Of a stretch of DNA of 64,000 bases, positions 21,528 to 31,634 are shown piece by piece (within the stretch, counting starts at the first letter, position 1; every line of letters begins with the position of its first letter). The notes under the pieces were generated by a model, which was not told the origin of the DNA, made no database searches, and saw only the letters and a list, made by a program, of their open reading frames with translations. Source of the stretch: Basilea psittacipulmonis DSM 24701 (lineage in GTDB: Bacteria > Pseudomonadota > Gammaproteobacteria > Burkholderiales > Burkholderiaceae_B); assembly GCF_000743945.1 (NCBI RefSeq), contig NZ_CP009238.1, positions 1,364,001 to 1,428,000 of the forward strand, written 5' to 3'. Both the position numbers and the translations under genes were made by a program.

Positions 21528-21563
21528 AAAAGGGGGAGAGAGAAATGATAATGTGATTAAAAA

Positions 21564-24500
21564 TTACCAAATAAATCCAACACCTGCTCCAGCAGCATAT
21601 TTACCTCTTGAATCACGGCTAGCATTCGCTTTTAGAATCACTTTACCGTTTTCCATCGTACTAGAAACACCGACTGCAACAGCATTTTGACCTCTGTAAG
21701 TTGCTCCTGCAATCGCAAAGACACTCTTACCAGGCGCATATACTTGAGGTAAGCTAGCCACAGCCACTGCATTAGCTACTCCCGCTTTCATATCTTTTTC
21801 AAGTCTATTTAAGTTACCACTAATGGTATTAATCGCTTGAGCATTCTGAGCCACTTGCATATTCGTTGCATGTAACTGGCTACCATTAATCGCATCGGTA
21901 CTGGTGGCACTAATTTCGCCTGCTGCCACATTTTGAATACGGCGTTCAGAACCAGAAGCTCCCACACTAACCGCTCCAGTCGCTGTTGCACCTGCAAAAC
22001 CAGCATAAGTAATATTACCTACTGTTGCTGAATCTACCGTACCCGTAGTACCCGCTGTTGTCGTGTTTCCAGCATTACCACTACGATCTTTTGCGACTGT
22101 TCCTACCTTAGAACCCTCTGTAATGGCAGTTTCCGCTCCCAATGCTACTGAGTTATCAGCAGTCACGGTAACATTATTACCTACTACAAAGGTATTATTA
22201 GTAGATACCGTATTGTCATTACCTAGAGCATAACTAGCATCACCTGTCACAGTATTTGGATCACCAATCGCACCTGAATGGTTACCACTGACTACATTAC
22301 CCGTACCAATTGCCAAAGACTGCGTACCTTTTGCTTGAGAGCCATCACCCAATGCAATGGACTGAGCACCCGTTGCTTGTGCAGATGTACCTATCGCTAC
22401 CGCATTCTGACCACTTGCTTGTGTTTGGTTACCCAAAGCCACCGAATTTTCGCCTGTCGCATTCGCTTCTGAACCCATCGCTATCGCATTTTTAGCATCG
22501 GCTACAGCTTTGTAACCAACGGCTGCCGAATAAGATCCTGATGCACTAGAGTCAATTGTATTTTTATCTGAACCTTGGGTAGATTTCGTACCATCGTTGA
22601 CATGGAAGAACTTAATACCCTGTTCATTCATACGATAAATCGCAGACATCATGCTATTATCTGTCGTTTCTGTATTGCCTGAAACATCATAAGTCGTCAA
22701 GGCTTGTGAAACCGTTAATTTACTACCATCAGCGTTGGTATAAGGCGTTCCATCTGCTTTGGTAATATTACCGTCCTCATCTGTCCCCATCGATTTCTTG
22801 ATGTCGTCTGCAACCAGTTTCAACTGATCTTCTGTCGCCGCTTGTCCGCTAGTTATATCATCAGCATCCCAAGTGATATTGGTCAAACCAGAAACCGTAC
22901 CATTCGTACCATCAACCTTCACAGGTTTTCCATCAGTCGAACCGATCGTCACCCTATCAGACAGTTTAATATCCACTGTATTAGTACCACTATCAGAGGT
23001 ACCAATCAAAAGATTATTATCAGAACTACTGAAATTCAAGGTTTCGCCTAGTTTAACCGTATCTTCGGTAGAATCATCAGTATTACCTTTAACTTTGAAA
23101 CCTGTGTCTTTTAAATCAGACAGTTGATCGTTAAGTTTCGTGTACACATTTTTCAAATCGCCCACGTTAGCCACGTTGTTCAAAGCATCACCTGTTGCAT
23201 CGGCAATATCCGTACCATCCAAACCACTGGCCACATTAGTAATTGCATTACCACCGTTATTCAAACCAGAGCTGGTTAGGCTTACTGTTTTTGATGGATC
23301 AACGGTACCATCGTCTTTGACTGGCGTAATAGTGATACCATCACCCGTTACCGCTGTGGTGGTGTCATTAGCATCTTTGGTTGTTAAACCATCATTATTC
23401 ACCGTTGTATTGCCTGCTGTTAAGCTACCATCTTTGCTCAAATCAACGTCTTTAGCCAGTTTAACGGTCAAGGTACCGCTACTATCAGCCACGACACCGA
23501 TATTATCTTCAGTCAATGCATCCGTATCCGCACCGCCTTTAATCGTTACGGTATTGCCTAAAGCGACTGTTGCATTACCAGAGTCACCTGCAAACGTTAA
23601 GCCTTTATTCGTCAAAGAATTAGCTACGTTATTAATCGCATTCACCAAATCGCTACCGGTCACAAAGCTATTATCCGCTGTACCACCATTACCATCAGTG
23701 GCTTTAACCGTACCATTGGCATCAGTGGTCAAAGTCGCCTTGTTCACCGCTACTTGAATCGTCGTGACATTATTAGCTGTTGTACTGCTCACTGTCGTGC
23801 CGGTACCATTTGCAAAGTTAACCGTTTTATCTTTCGTAATGGTTTGATCATCGCTACCGTTAGTCTGCAAGGTCCATTTACTCGCATCACTAATCGCATC
23901 ATCCATCTGTTGCTTATTCACAGCATCAGTAGGATTAACCGCCTTGCCTACATTGGTAATCGTATTACCACCGTTATTCAAACCCTTATCCGTTAAGCTT
24001 ACCACTTTCGAGGTACCATCTGTACCATCAGCTTTTGTCGGTGTAATCGTCATTCCATTGCCATTAATAACGGTATTGGCACCACTTCCTGTAAATGTTG
24101 CACTCGTCAAACCGCTCAATGCTTTAGCCAACGCAATGGTAATCACACCCTTAGCATCCACTTGGGTCATAATATTTTGACCCGCATCAAAATCACCCCA
24201 AATCTTATTGCTGTCTGAACCTTTGATCGTGATTTTACTGTTTAATTTTGCTGCATAATCAGTACCGTCATTGGCCGCAAAACTTAACCCATCGTCCAAT
24301 GTCGCCACGGTATGCGAGGTGCCATTCGCATCTGCATACACCATACGCGTTGTGCTGTTACCATTCACATCTTTGGTACCATCCGCACCGTTAGTCGCAT
24401 CACTGCCATTCGGACCGACTACGCTCAACGCCGCTTTAGCCGAACCATCCGCACCATTTTGACCATCTTTACCATTCAAGGTCACAGAATTAGCCGTTAC

Positions 24501-27500
24501 ATCATCCGAGGTACTAATCATAATCTTACCTTCAGACTGGCTCAAATTAACGTTTTTGCCAGCGATAAAGGTGACGGTATCATCAGCACCAATCTTCTCG
24601 GAACTACCTGTTGCAGTACCCTCTGTTTTATCAACCGCCAAAGTCCAAGTCGCATTATTAGCCTTGTTCACTTCCTCTTGAAGCGTGAACAACTGACCAC
24701 CTGTCACCACGTCTTTACTACCCTTAGCAACCGTACCATCAGCAATATTCGTCAGTTTAGAACCGCCAAGATCTAACCCCTTGCCTGTGTTAGTGAAAGT
24801 AGTGGTATTAGCGCCATTACCCACCACTAATTTATCCGTCGCATTCACCGTACCACCGGTCAAGGTACTCGCTGTTACCGTGCCAGAAGCCGTAATGTCT
24901 TGCAATCCAGTCAAGGATTTAGCTAGTTTCACGATTAGGCTGCCTGAACCATCTGACACGACACCGATATTACCATCGCTTAGATCAGACTCAGTTGTAT
25001 TACCACCCTTGATCGTCAAGGTTTCACCTAGTTTTCGGGTAGAAGCTGTACCCGTATCGCCCTCAAACGTAATACCAGCTAAAGCATTTTGCCATGCTGC
25101 TTTATTCGCATCCGTTAAGTTAGATGCATCCGCTTTGGCATATTCTGTGGCTAAATTAGTCGTACCAGCAGCCGCTTTCAACTTATCACTATCGATACTT
25201 AATGTGTAGCTATTCGCCGTTAGATCGTTACTTTCTGTTTTGTTCAAAGTTAAAATACCTGTGCTATCACTGACATCTACCTTAGTTTTTGCTCCCGTTA
25301 CCGCATCATAAACCGCTTGAGCAGAAGCTACTTTATTCGTGTTGTTAGCAGTAGTATTATCAATCGCTTCTGCTACATTCACACTAATCGCAAAGTTTTT
25401 CGCTGCACCGTTTGAACCACCTGTTGTGGTCACGGTTGTGTAGTTATTGCCATTTGCGGTCACCAACCCTGTGACCACATCTTTACCAGCGTTGTTCAAG
25501 TTGCTTAGACTTTGATCTGCAGCATTGTCTAATTTATTTTTCGCAGTCGTATCTAAATCAATCGTAACTGTTTGATTGTTCACTGTGGTAGTAATATAGC
25601 CAGAACTACCATTGATCGATAAGGTTTGATTTTTCAGATCGATACTGCCCGTTGTACGGTTATCTCCAACCATATTCAATACCGAACTTAGGGAACCTGT
25701 TGCATTAGATACCGCACTATTAATCGCTGTGGCAATATCATTAGCTGTGACAAAAGAGTTGCCTGTATCGCCAGCCGTTACATTAGAACCATTCGTGGTT
25801 AATGTCGTGGTATTAATATCGTATTTCACAGTAGAGATACCTTTATTAGCACTCACACTTGCTGTCGTACCCGTACCATTGACAAAATTCACGGTATCGC
25901 CTGAAGCGACTTTAGTGCTAGTTCCGCTATTGGCTTGGATATTCCAACCTTTATCTAATTTTTGTTGAATATCGTATAACTGACCGCCTGTTACCGCATC
26001 TTTACTACCAGATGTTACTGAACCATTAGCAATATTCGTCAATTTAGAACCACCCAAGTCTAAGCCGTTGCCAGTGCTAGTCAACGTCGTGGCATTATTA
26101 CCATTACCCACTACTAATTTATCCGTGGCGTTCACGGTACCGCCAGTTAGTGTATCCGCTGTTACCGTGCCTGTAGCAGTGATATCTTGCAAACCTGTTA
26201 AAGATTTAGCCAGTTTCACGGTTAGGTTGCCTGCACCATCTGATACCACGCCGATATTATTATCGCTTAAACTTGATGCTCCACCCTTGATCGTTAAGGT
26301 TTCGCCCAGTTTTCTGGTAGAAGCTGTACCTGTGTCCCCCTCGAACGTAATGCCTGCTAAAGCATTTTGCCAAGCAGTTTTATTTGCATCCGTTAAGTTA
26401 GATGCATCTGCCTTAGCGTATTCAGTGGCTAAATTAGTAGTACCCACGGCTTCTTTTAGCTTGGTGCTATCAATACCTAATGTATAGTTGTTAGCATTTA
26501 GATCCGCACTTTCTGTTTTGTTCAAAGTTAAGATACCTGTACTATCACTCACTGATACCTTAGTTTTCGCCCCAGTTACCGCATCATAAACCGCCTGTGC
26601 AGAAGCCACTTTATTTGTGTTATTAGCAACGGTATTATCAATCGCTTCCGCTACATTTACGCTAATCGCAAAGTTTTTCGCCACACCGTTTGAACCACCT
26701 GTTGTGGTCACCGTTGTGTAACTATCGCCATTTGCAGTGATCAAACCAGTGACCACGTCTTTACCCGCACTAGTTAAATTGCTCAGATTGTTATCCGCTG
26801 CATTATCCAGTTTCGTTTTTGCTGTGCTATCTAAATCAATCGTCACCGCCTGACCGCTGGCACTGGTAGTAATATAGCCAGAGGTACCGTTGATGGCGAG
26901 TTTTTCAGATTTTAAATTCACACTGCCAGAAGAACTATTATCTCCTGTGATATTCAACACCGAACTTAACGAACTTGTTGCACTATTAATCGCATTAGCA
27001 ACACTTTCCGCTGTCGCAAAGTAATTACCTGCTTGACCTACTGTTACATTAGAACCATTCGTCGTTAATGTGGTAGTATTCACATCATACTTCACAGTAG
27101 AGACACCATTATTAGTACTCACGCTCGAAGTGGTACCGTTACCATTGGCAAAATTCACTTTGCTTGTCGGAGCAACATCGGCTACTTTAGTGCCATTACC
27201 CTGAATTTCCCAACCGGTAGTCGCATTATTTAATTTTGTTTGAATATCAGAACTTAATGCAACAGTATAAGTCGTTGCACCATTGTTATCTACTGATGAA
27301 GTAACGTTTAAGCCTGTACCCTCTGTTACATTTTCTTTTACCGCAGATGCCATTGTCGTTAAGGCGGTCGCTAAATCAGAAGCGGTCACAAAGGCATTAC
27401 CTGACATACCAGCTGTAATACTGGTAATACCGCCATTGCTAGTATTAGGCGTAACCGTTAAGTTTGATGTATTCACATTAAAGGAAACATTGGCACCATT

Positions 27501-29132
27501 CGTTGCAGTCGCTACATTCGCAGTCGTGCCATTACCATCTACAAAATTAACTTGGTTATTTGCTTTAATAGTCGCCACCTCAGTGGAGCTATTATTCCCT
27601 ACTTTCCAGCCATTGGATAGAGTGTTCACCGTGCTTTGCAAGGTTGAAATATTATTTGCATTCGTTGTAATATTCGCGGTGTTGTTAGCAATATTACCTG
27701 CGTTAGTTGAAATATTCGCCGTATTATTAGCGATATTTTGTTTATTGGTCTCAACTTGTTTCAAAGTAGTTTTAACCGAATCCGATAGATCTAATGTGTA
27801 ATCCGTCGTTTTAACGCCATTAGCATCTGTAGTGGGCGTAGTCGTTAAAGCAAGGTTAGTGGTATTAGCACTGACCGTTGTAGCATTAGCGTGTACAGTA
27901 TAAATAGCCTGACCTGTGGCTCCTGTTGTTTGTTTAACCACGGTATTTGAGCCAGCTTGAACCTCTGTTTTCGCTGCCGCAATCGCTTCATGAACAGTGG
28001 ATTTACCTGTATTACCAATATTAGTCATGGTAATCGTACCATCAGCACCCACAGCAGCATTACCGCCTAAGACACCTTTAATACTGCTCACCACATTACC
28101 TAAGTTCGTTGCAACCTCATAAAGCTGGCTGCCATTAATGGCATCAGTTGAAGAACTAGAAACACGCCCAGCTGCCACATTGGTAATGGTACGTTCACTA
28201 CCCGAAGCCCCCACGCTTACCGTTGAGTTAGGGTTAATGCCTGCAAAATTATCATATGTCATTCCACCTACCTCAAAATTTGAGGTACTGACTGTGGCGG
28301 CAGTGCTGGAATTTGCGCCTAAGGCAACACTATTTACATTGCTTGCCGTTGCGTTGTAACCTAACGCAAGTGCATTTTCTGCTGAAACATTTGCTACAGC
28401 CCCCAATGCCGTAGCATTTACAGCAGAAGCCATACTTCCTGCTCCTAACGCCGTAGAAGAGGTTTCAGTCGCTACTGATCCTGTACCAATCGCTACCGCC
28501 ATGATACCAGAAACATTAGAATAAATGCCCAAAGCCAAAGATAAGTCTTTTGTAGCTTGAGCGCCCATACCCACAGCAATACTACCTATTGCTGTAGAAT
28601 TAGTTCCAAGAAAAGAAATCGTTTTTTTAGTATAAGTAGTTAATAAAGAACGAACATCAGCAGAAAGTCCAACTGTATCATTCCTTGCATCACCTATATC
28701 ATCACCACCAATGGCAATGCTACTATAACCTGTTGCATTAATATTATTTCCTAAAGCTATGGCTTGACTGGCCTTAGCATTTGTAAGACTGCCTAAAGCA
28801 AGTGCTTGATCTCCCTCAGCTATAGCATTATTACCTAGGGCCACTGCACTATTAGTAAAACTCCCTGATGCTTTACTTCCCTTTCCAATTGCAATATCCA
28901 AATTGCTTCTTGATGCACTACCACCATCTCCTGTATAAGCCAATACCAGATTGCTCGCAAAGCAACTACTCAACACCAATGAAGCTATAACTGTTTTTCT
29001 TAGCGATATTTTTTTCTGTAAACTTGTCTGTTTTTCCACGCTAGTGGCTTTTTTCTGTCCCTTCGCCAACTCTGAAGTTACCACAAATTGTCCGGTTACT
29101 TTACTCCAAATAATTTTATAAATCTTATTCAT
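21564..29132 (-). CDS. Trimeric autotransporter adhesin TAA3 (2522 aa) with two head domains
   Basis: Start chosen at the ATG of MNKIYKIIWSKVTGQFVVTS, preceded by AAGGA; twelve upstream in-frame codons are rejected because the ESPR starts here. Hydrophobic core about residues 47-62, likely cleavage after VLA (residue 65). A first YadA-like head spans about residues 70-300, with AINGSQL necks. A heptad coiled coil at about 462-496 carries a sequon in nearly every heptad. Two copies of a 426-residue (1278 bp) stalk unit cover about 27255-25978 and 25977-24700. A second YadA-type head lies close to the membrane at about 2190-2345 (GSEANATGENSVALGNQTQA and similar). The last ~100 residues form a canonical anchor (YRGQNAVAVGVSSTMENGK, ending GVGFIW). 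Surface adhesin, ligand unknown. It differs from TAA1/TAA2 in stalk content and ends normally. It is separated from TAA2 by 504 bp and probably transcribed alone. Confidence 0.95.
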   Translation of the reverse strand: MNKIYKIIWSKVTGQFVVTSELAKGQKKATSVEKQTSLQKKISLRKTVIASLVLSSCFASNLVLAYTGDGGSASRSNLDIAIGKGSKASGSFTNSAVALGNNAIAEGDQALALGSLTNAKASQAIALGNNINATGYSSIAIGGDDIGDARNDTVGLSADVRSLLTTYTKKTISFLGTNSTAIGSIAVGMGAQATKDLSLALGIYSNVSGIMAVAIGTGSVATETSSTALGAGSMASAVNATALGAVANVSAENALALGYNATASNVNSVALGANSSTAATVSTSNFEVGGMTYDNFAGINPNSTVSVGASGSERTITNVAAGRVSSSSTDAINGSQLYEVATNLGNVVSSIKGVLGGNAAVGADGTITMTNIGNTGKSTVHEAIAAAKTEVQAGSNTVVKQTTGATGQAIYTVHANATTVSANTTNLALTTTPTTDANGVKTTDYTLDLSDSVKTTLKQVETNKQNIANNTANISTNAGNIANNTANITTNANNISTLQSTVNTLSNGWKVGNNSSTEVATIKANNQVNFVDGNGTTANVATATNGANVSFNVNTSNLTVTPNTSNGGITSITAGMSGNAFVTASDLATALTTMASAVKENVTEGTGLNVTSSVDNNGATTYTVALSSDIQTKLNNATTGWEIQGNGTKVADVAPTSKVNFANGNGTTSSVSTNNGVSTVKYDVNTTTLTTNGSNVTVGQAGNYFATAESVANAINSATSSLSSVLNITGDNSSSGSVNLKSEKLAINGTSGYITTSASGQAVTIDLDSTAKTKLDNAADNNLSNLTSAGKDVVTGLITANGDSYTTVTTTGGSNGVAKNFAISVNVAEAIDNTVANNTNKVASAQAVYDAVTGAKTKVSVSDSTGILTLNKTESADLNANNYTLGIDSTKLKEAVGTTNLATEYAKADASNLTDANKTAWQNALAGITFEGDTGTASTRKLGETLTIKGGASSLSDNNIGVVSDGAGNLTVKLAKSLTGLQDITATGTVTADTLTGGTVNATDKLVVGNGNNATTLTSTGNGLDLGGSKLTNIANGSVTSGSKDAVTGGQLYDIQQKLDKGWNIQANSGTSTKVASGDTVNFVNGTGTTASVSANKGISTVKYDINTTTLTTNGSNVTAGDTGNSFVTANDIATAINSAVSNATGSLSSVLNMVGDNRTTGSIDLKNQTLSINGSSGYITTTVNNQTVTIDLDTTAKNKLDNAADQSLSNLNNAGKDVVTGLVTANGNNYTTVTTTGGSNGAAKNFAISVNVAEAIDNTTANNTNKVASAQAVYDAVTGAKTKVDVSDSTGILTLNKTESNDLTANSYTLSIDSDKLKAAAGTTNLATEYAKADASNLTDANKAAWQNALAGITFEGDTGTASTRKLGETLTIKGGNTTESDLSDGNIGVVSDGSGSLIVKLAKSLTGLQDITASGTVTASTLTGGTVNATDKLVVGNGANTTTFTNTGKGLDLGGSKLTNIADGTVAKGSKDVVTGGQLFTLQEEVNKANNATWTLAVDKTEGTATGSSEKIGADDTVTFIAGKNVNLSQSEGKIMISTSDDVTANSVTLNGKDGQNGADGSAKAALSVVGPNGSDATNGADGTKDVNGNSTTRMVYADANGTSHTVATLDDGLSFAANDGTDYAAKLNSKITIKGSDSNKIWGDFDAGQNIMTQVDAKGVITIALAKALSGLTSATFTGSGANTVINGNGMTITPTKADGTDGTSKVVSLTDKGLNNGGNTITNVGKAVNPTDAVNKQQMDDAISDASKWTLQTNGSDDQTITKDKTVNFANGTGTTVSSTTANNVTTIQVAVNKATLTTDANGTVKATDGNGGTADNSFVTGSDLVNAINNVANSLTNKGLTFAGDSGNATVALGNTVTIKGGADTDALTEDNIGVVADSSGTLTVKLAKDVDLSKDGSLTAGNTTVNNDGLTTKDANDTTTAVTGDGITITPVKDDGTVDPSKTVSLTSSGLNNGGNAITNVASGLDGTDIADATGDALNNVANVGDLKNVYTKLNDQLSDLKDTGFKVKGNTDDSTEDTVKLGETLNFSSSDNNLLIGTSDSGTNTVDIKLSDRVTIGSTDGKPVKVDGTNGTVSGLTNITWDADDITSGQAATEDQLKLVADDIKKSMGTDEDGNITKADGTPYTNADGSKLTVSQALTTYDVSGNTETTDNSMMSAIYRMNEQGIKFFHVNDGTKSTQGSDKNTIDSSASGSYSAAVGYKAVADAKNAIAMGSEANATGENSVALGNQTQASGQNAVAIGTSAQATGAQSIALGDGSQAKGTQSLAIGTGNVVSGNHSGAIGDPNTVTGDASYALGNDNTVSTNNTFVVGNNVTVTADNSVALGAETAITEGSKVGTVAKDRSGNAGNTTTAGTTGTVDSATVGNITYAGFAGATATGAVSVGASGSERRIQNVAAGEISATSTDAINGSQLHATNMQVAQNAQAINTISGNLNRLEKDMKAGVANAVAVASLPQVYAPGKSVFAIAGATYRGQNAVAVGVSSTMENGKVILKANASRDSRGKYAAGAGVGFIW
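24700..27255 (-). repeat. Two tandem 1278-bp repeats within TAA3
   Basis: Matching landmarks such as the segment encoding ADASNLTDAN.(T/A)AWQNALAG recur exactly 1278 bp (426 codons) apart, for example at plus-strand 25081 and 26359. The copies are highly similar at DNA level but not identical. Unit edges are approximate. Confidence 0.8.
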
Positions 29133-29382
29133 TCTTATTTTTCCTTCAAAATTGCCTAAAACAGGCAAAATAAAAACCTCTTAATTTTCTATATCTAAAA
29201 AAATGAGAATTATATATAAAAGACGATAAATCTAGCTTTTATCTACCTAATAACGAGGATAATTTATACACTTTGAAACAATTTCGTTGTAAAATAAACA
29301 CAAAACTAAATATAAAAACAAAATAAACATCAATTTTTTCATTCTTTTATTTAACAATATGATTAAGTTATTTTCTTTTAAC

Positions 29383-30231
29383 CTATCTGGCCACACCCCA
29401 AGCACAAAGTGCACCTGAAAATACAATCAGCGACATTCCTAACCAGCTTAACCAGTCAAGCGAATGATCCCAAAGAAAAAAAGCAATCACCGCTGAAAAT
29501 ATAATTGTCGTATATTGCAAGGTAGCTGTTAAAACCGTTGAACCATAACTAAAAGAACGTGTTAAACCAATCTGCCCCAACAAACCAAAAATACCGATTC
29601 CTAATAAATATCCTATCGTTTGTATATCTTGCTCGTATTGATCCGCCCAAATTACGCCAAATAAGCCGCTTACCGTTACAGATAATGAAAAGTAAAAGAC
29701 CGTTCTAAAAACCGGCTCACCCACCTTACCTAAGTTTTTAACCGATAACATCGCCCCCGTTCCCATAACCCCTGCCATCAATCCAATCAAAATTGGGAAC
29801 CATTGCTGATCTTCAACACTAGGACGTAATACAAACAACACACCACTAAAACCAATCAGAACAGCGATACATTGAATCGGATTTCTGGCCGTCACAGTCG
29901 TGATCACTAACCAAGTGGTAATAAATAAAGTCGTGCTATAGTTCAAACTCGTTGCTGTCTCTAATGGTAAATGAGCATAGGCATAAAACCCACACCACAT
30001 GGACAAAACCCCACAAATACTGCGATGAAGATGCGATTTCATGTAGAGGGTTTTAAAACTTTTTTGTTGGTAAATCGCCCAAACCAAAATAAGAAAAATA
30101 GATGGCAATCCTCGAGCAAATATAATCGCACCATGGCTTGCTCCTTCTAAAGCGGAAAGTTTAATAAACGCCGCCATCACGGCAAAACTGGCACTTGCCA
30201 TAATCATCCAAAGTGATTGTAAAATACCCAT
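29383..30231 (-). CDS. EamA/RhaT-type (DMT superfamily) transporter
   Basis: About 282 residues and very hydrophobic, with a pattern consistent with ten transmembrane helices in two EamA repeats, the usual length of this family. The first half carries a conserved basic loop; the second half begins near PILIGLMAGVMGTGAMLSVK. Such proteins export amino acids, nucleobases or other small metabolites from the cytoplasm. The substrate cannot be read from the sequence. Start taken at the second ATG of ATG-ATA-ATG because GGGGA lies 7 bases before it; the first ATG two codons earlier is almost on top of that site. It lies 251 bp downstream of the TAA3 start on the same strand, so the direction is away from the adhesins. 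No recognisable partner gene is adjacent. Confidence 0.85.
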   Translation of the reverse strand: MGILQSLWMIMASASFAVMAAFIKLSALEGASHGAIIFARGLPSIFLILVWAIYQQKSFKTLYMKSHLHRSICGVLSMWCGFYAYAHLPLETATSLNYSTTLFITTWLVITTVTARNPIQCIAVLIGFSGVLFVLRPSVEDQQWFPILIGLMAGVMGTGAMLSVKNLGKVGEPVFRTVFYFSLSVTVSGLFGVIWADQYEQDIQTIGYLLGIGIFGLLGQIGLTRSFSYGSTVLTATLQYTTIIFSAVIAFFLWDHSLDWLSWLGMSLIVFSGALCAWGVAR

Positions 30232-30237
30232 TATCAT

Positions 30238-30719
30238 TTCCCCATCATCGAGGCAACATTTTACCGTTTTTAAATATTAAAGACTTCACTTTGCCACAGA
30301 AGTAATAATGAAAGAATCTTATCTCTTGTGATTTTCAAGTTTTCACATACACCATCACCTCATCAACACCCTCTACCCCAATAGCTAAGCTTTATTATGA
30401 ATCTCACCGCATCGATATCATCCTCACTTCACTATCTGCCATGATTACGATTTTCTTTTTTTTAATTTCTAACCTCACCCCCATCTCTTCACTATATATT
30501 CATCCCTATTAATTTCTCTACACTCATTCACAAACGATGTGAGTTTATTGCTTCTCATCATAACTTGAACATGCTTGATTTCTTTTACACCACCCCCATC
30601 TTCCATTTAGTGACCTAAATAAGCTAAGATATAGGCACATCATAAAATTGGACTCAATTGGAATTTACTTCTCGCAGTCCCATAAATGTCAACAGAATTT
30701 AAATAGTGAGCCATAAACC
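30238..30719. other. Intergenic region upstream of htpX
   Basis: About 480 bp between divergent genes. From about 30330 to 30600 the plus strand is strikingly poor in G and rich in CA/CT (many CATC, CACC and CTC words). No coding region or clear repeat unit was seen. The right end carries the heat-shock-like htpX promoter at 30657-30687. Confidence 0.6.
30657..30687 (+). promoter_or_regulatory. Sigma-32-like heat-shock promoter for htpX
   Basis: ATTGGAA (30657-30663) followed after about 15 bases by tCCCATAAAT (30678-30687). This resembles the sigma-32 consensus CTTGAAA - 13 to 17 bases - CCCCATNT. It lies 33 bp upstream of the htpX start. htpX is a known heat-shock gene in E. coli, so the context agrees; the assignment is by eye. 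Confidence 0.5.
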
Positions 30720-31634
30720 ATGACCAGAATTTTTCTTTTTGTAATGACCAATATTGCTGTTGTAGCATTATTAAGCCTAATCATTAATATCCTAGGGCTG
30801 AACTACTATCTCGAAGCCAATGGTATTAATTATCTGATGCTTTTAGGCTTTGCCTTAATCTTTGGGTTTGGCGGATCTTTCATCTCCCTATTGATGAGTA
30901 AAACCATGGCAAAAGCCAGTGTAGGTGCCAAGGTTATTGACCCCAACAACCCTGCTAATCAAACTGAAAGATGGTTAGTCAGTGTTGTCTATGATTTAGC
31001 CGACAAGGCAAAAATCGGACGTCCTGAAGTAGCTATTTATCAAGGAGCACCGAATGCCTTTGCAACAGGTGCTTTTAAAGACAAATCGCTAGTGGCCGTT
31101 TCCACTGGATTATTAGAAAGTATGACAAAAGAAGAAGTCACCGCCGTGCTAGGGCATGAGGTCGCTCACGTCGCAAATGGCGATATGGTAACGTCTGCTT
31201 TGTTACAAGGGGTTTTAAATACCTTTGTGATTTTCTTATCTCGCGTCATTGCCCAAATCGTTAGTGTCGCACTACAAAGCAAAAATCAACAGAGCGATGA
31301 AGAACAAAGTGGCTCATCACTTGGCATGGGAATGAGCTATTACATGGTAAGCATGGTATTAGAAATGGTATTTGGTGTGTTCGCCAGCATCATAGTAGCT
31401 TGGTTCTCTCGTTACCGTGAATATCGTGCTGATGCAGGTTCTGCTCATTTATTAGGCAGTACCACACCGATGATTCACGCATTAGAACGATTAGGTGGCA
31501 TTAGCAGCTCCACTAAAAACACCTTACCTGCTAGCTTAAATGCATTCGGCATTACAGGAGGATTATTATCCAATCTCTTTGCTTCTCACCCACCGATTGC
31601 TAAACGTATCGAAGCACTTAAATCTGTTCGTTGA
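30720..31634 (+). CDS. htpX: Membrane zinc metalloprotease HtpX
   Basis: 304 residues, the usual HtpX size. Two N-terminal transmembrane helices (about residues 4-26 and 36-56), then the zinc site HEVAH in [12 protein letters not shown] near residue 146. Two more hydrophobic segments (about 160-180 and 205-235) precede the third-ligand region [17 protein letters not shown]. It degrades damaged inner-membrane proteins together with FtsH, which is also encoded in this window. Transcribed alone on the plus strand, with a heat-shock-like promoter just upstream and a bidirectional terminator about 130 bp downstream. The ATG is the only reasonable start because the hydrophobic N-terminus follows directly. 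Confidence 0.97.
   Translation: MTRIFLFVMTNIAVVALLSLIINILGLNYYLEANGINYLMLLGFALIFGFGGSFISLLMSKTMAKASVGAKVIDPNNPANQTERWLVSVVYDLADKAKIGRPEVAIYQGAPNAFATGAFKDKSLVAVSTGLLESMTKEEVTAVLGHEVAHVANGDMVTSALLQGVLNTFVIFLSRVIAQIVSVALQSKNQQSDEEQSGSSLGMGMSYYMVSMVLEMVFGVFASIIVAWFSRYREYRADAGSAHLLGSTTPMIHALERLGGISSSTKNTLPASLNAFGITGGLLSNLFASHPPIAKRIEALKSVR

Larger units (their letters stand above)
21060..21563. other. Spacer between TAA3 and TAA2
   Basis: 504 bp of AT-rich sequence with no credible coding region on either strand. It holds the perfect inverted repeat at 21484-21527 next to the TAA3 stop and the possible TAA2 promoter. Nothing else was recognised. Confidence 0.6.

Noticed and set aside
23140..23757. 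Long plus-strand open frame (about 205 codons) inside TAA3, and many similar ones across 1-29000
   Set aside because: They are antisense shadows of the repetitive, compositionally biased adhesin genes; no ribosome binding sites, and no recognisable protein families.
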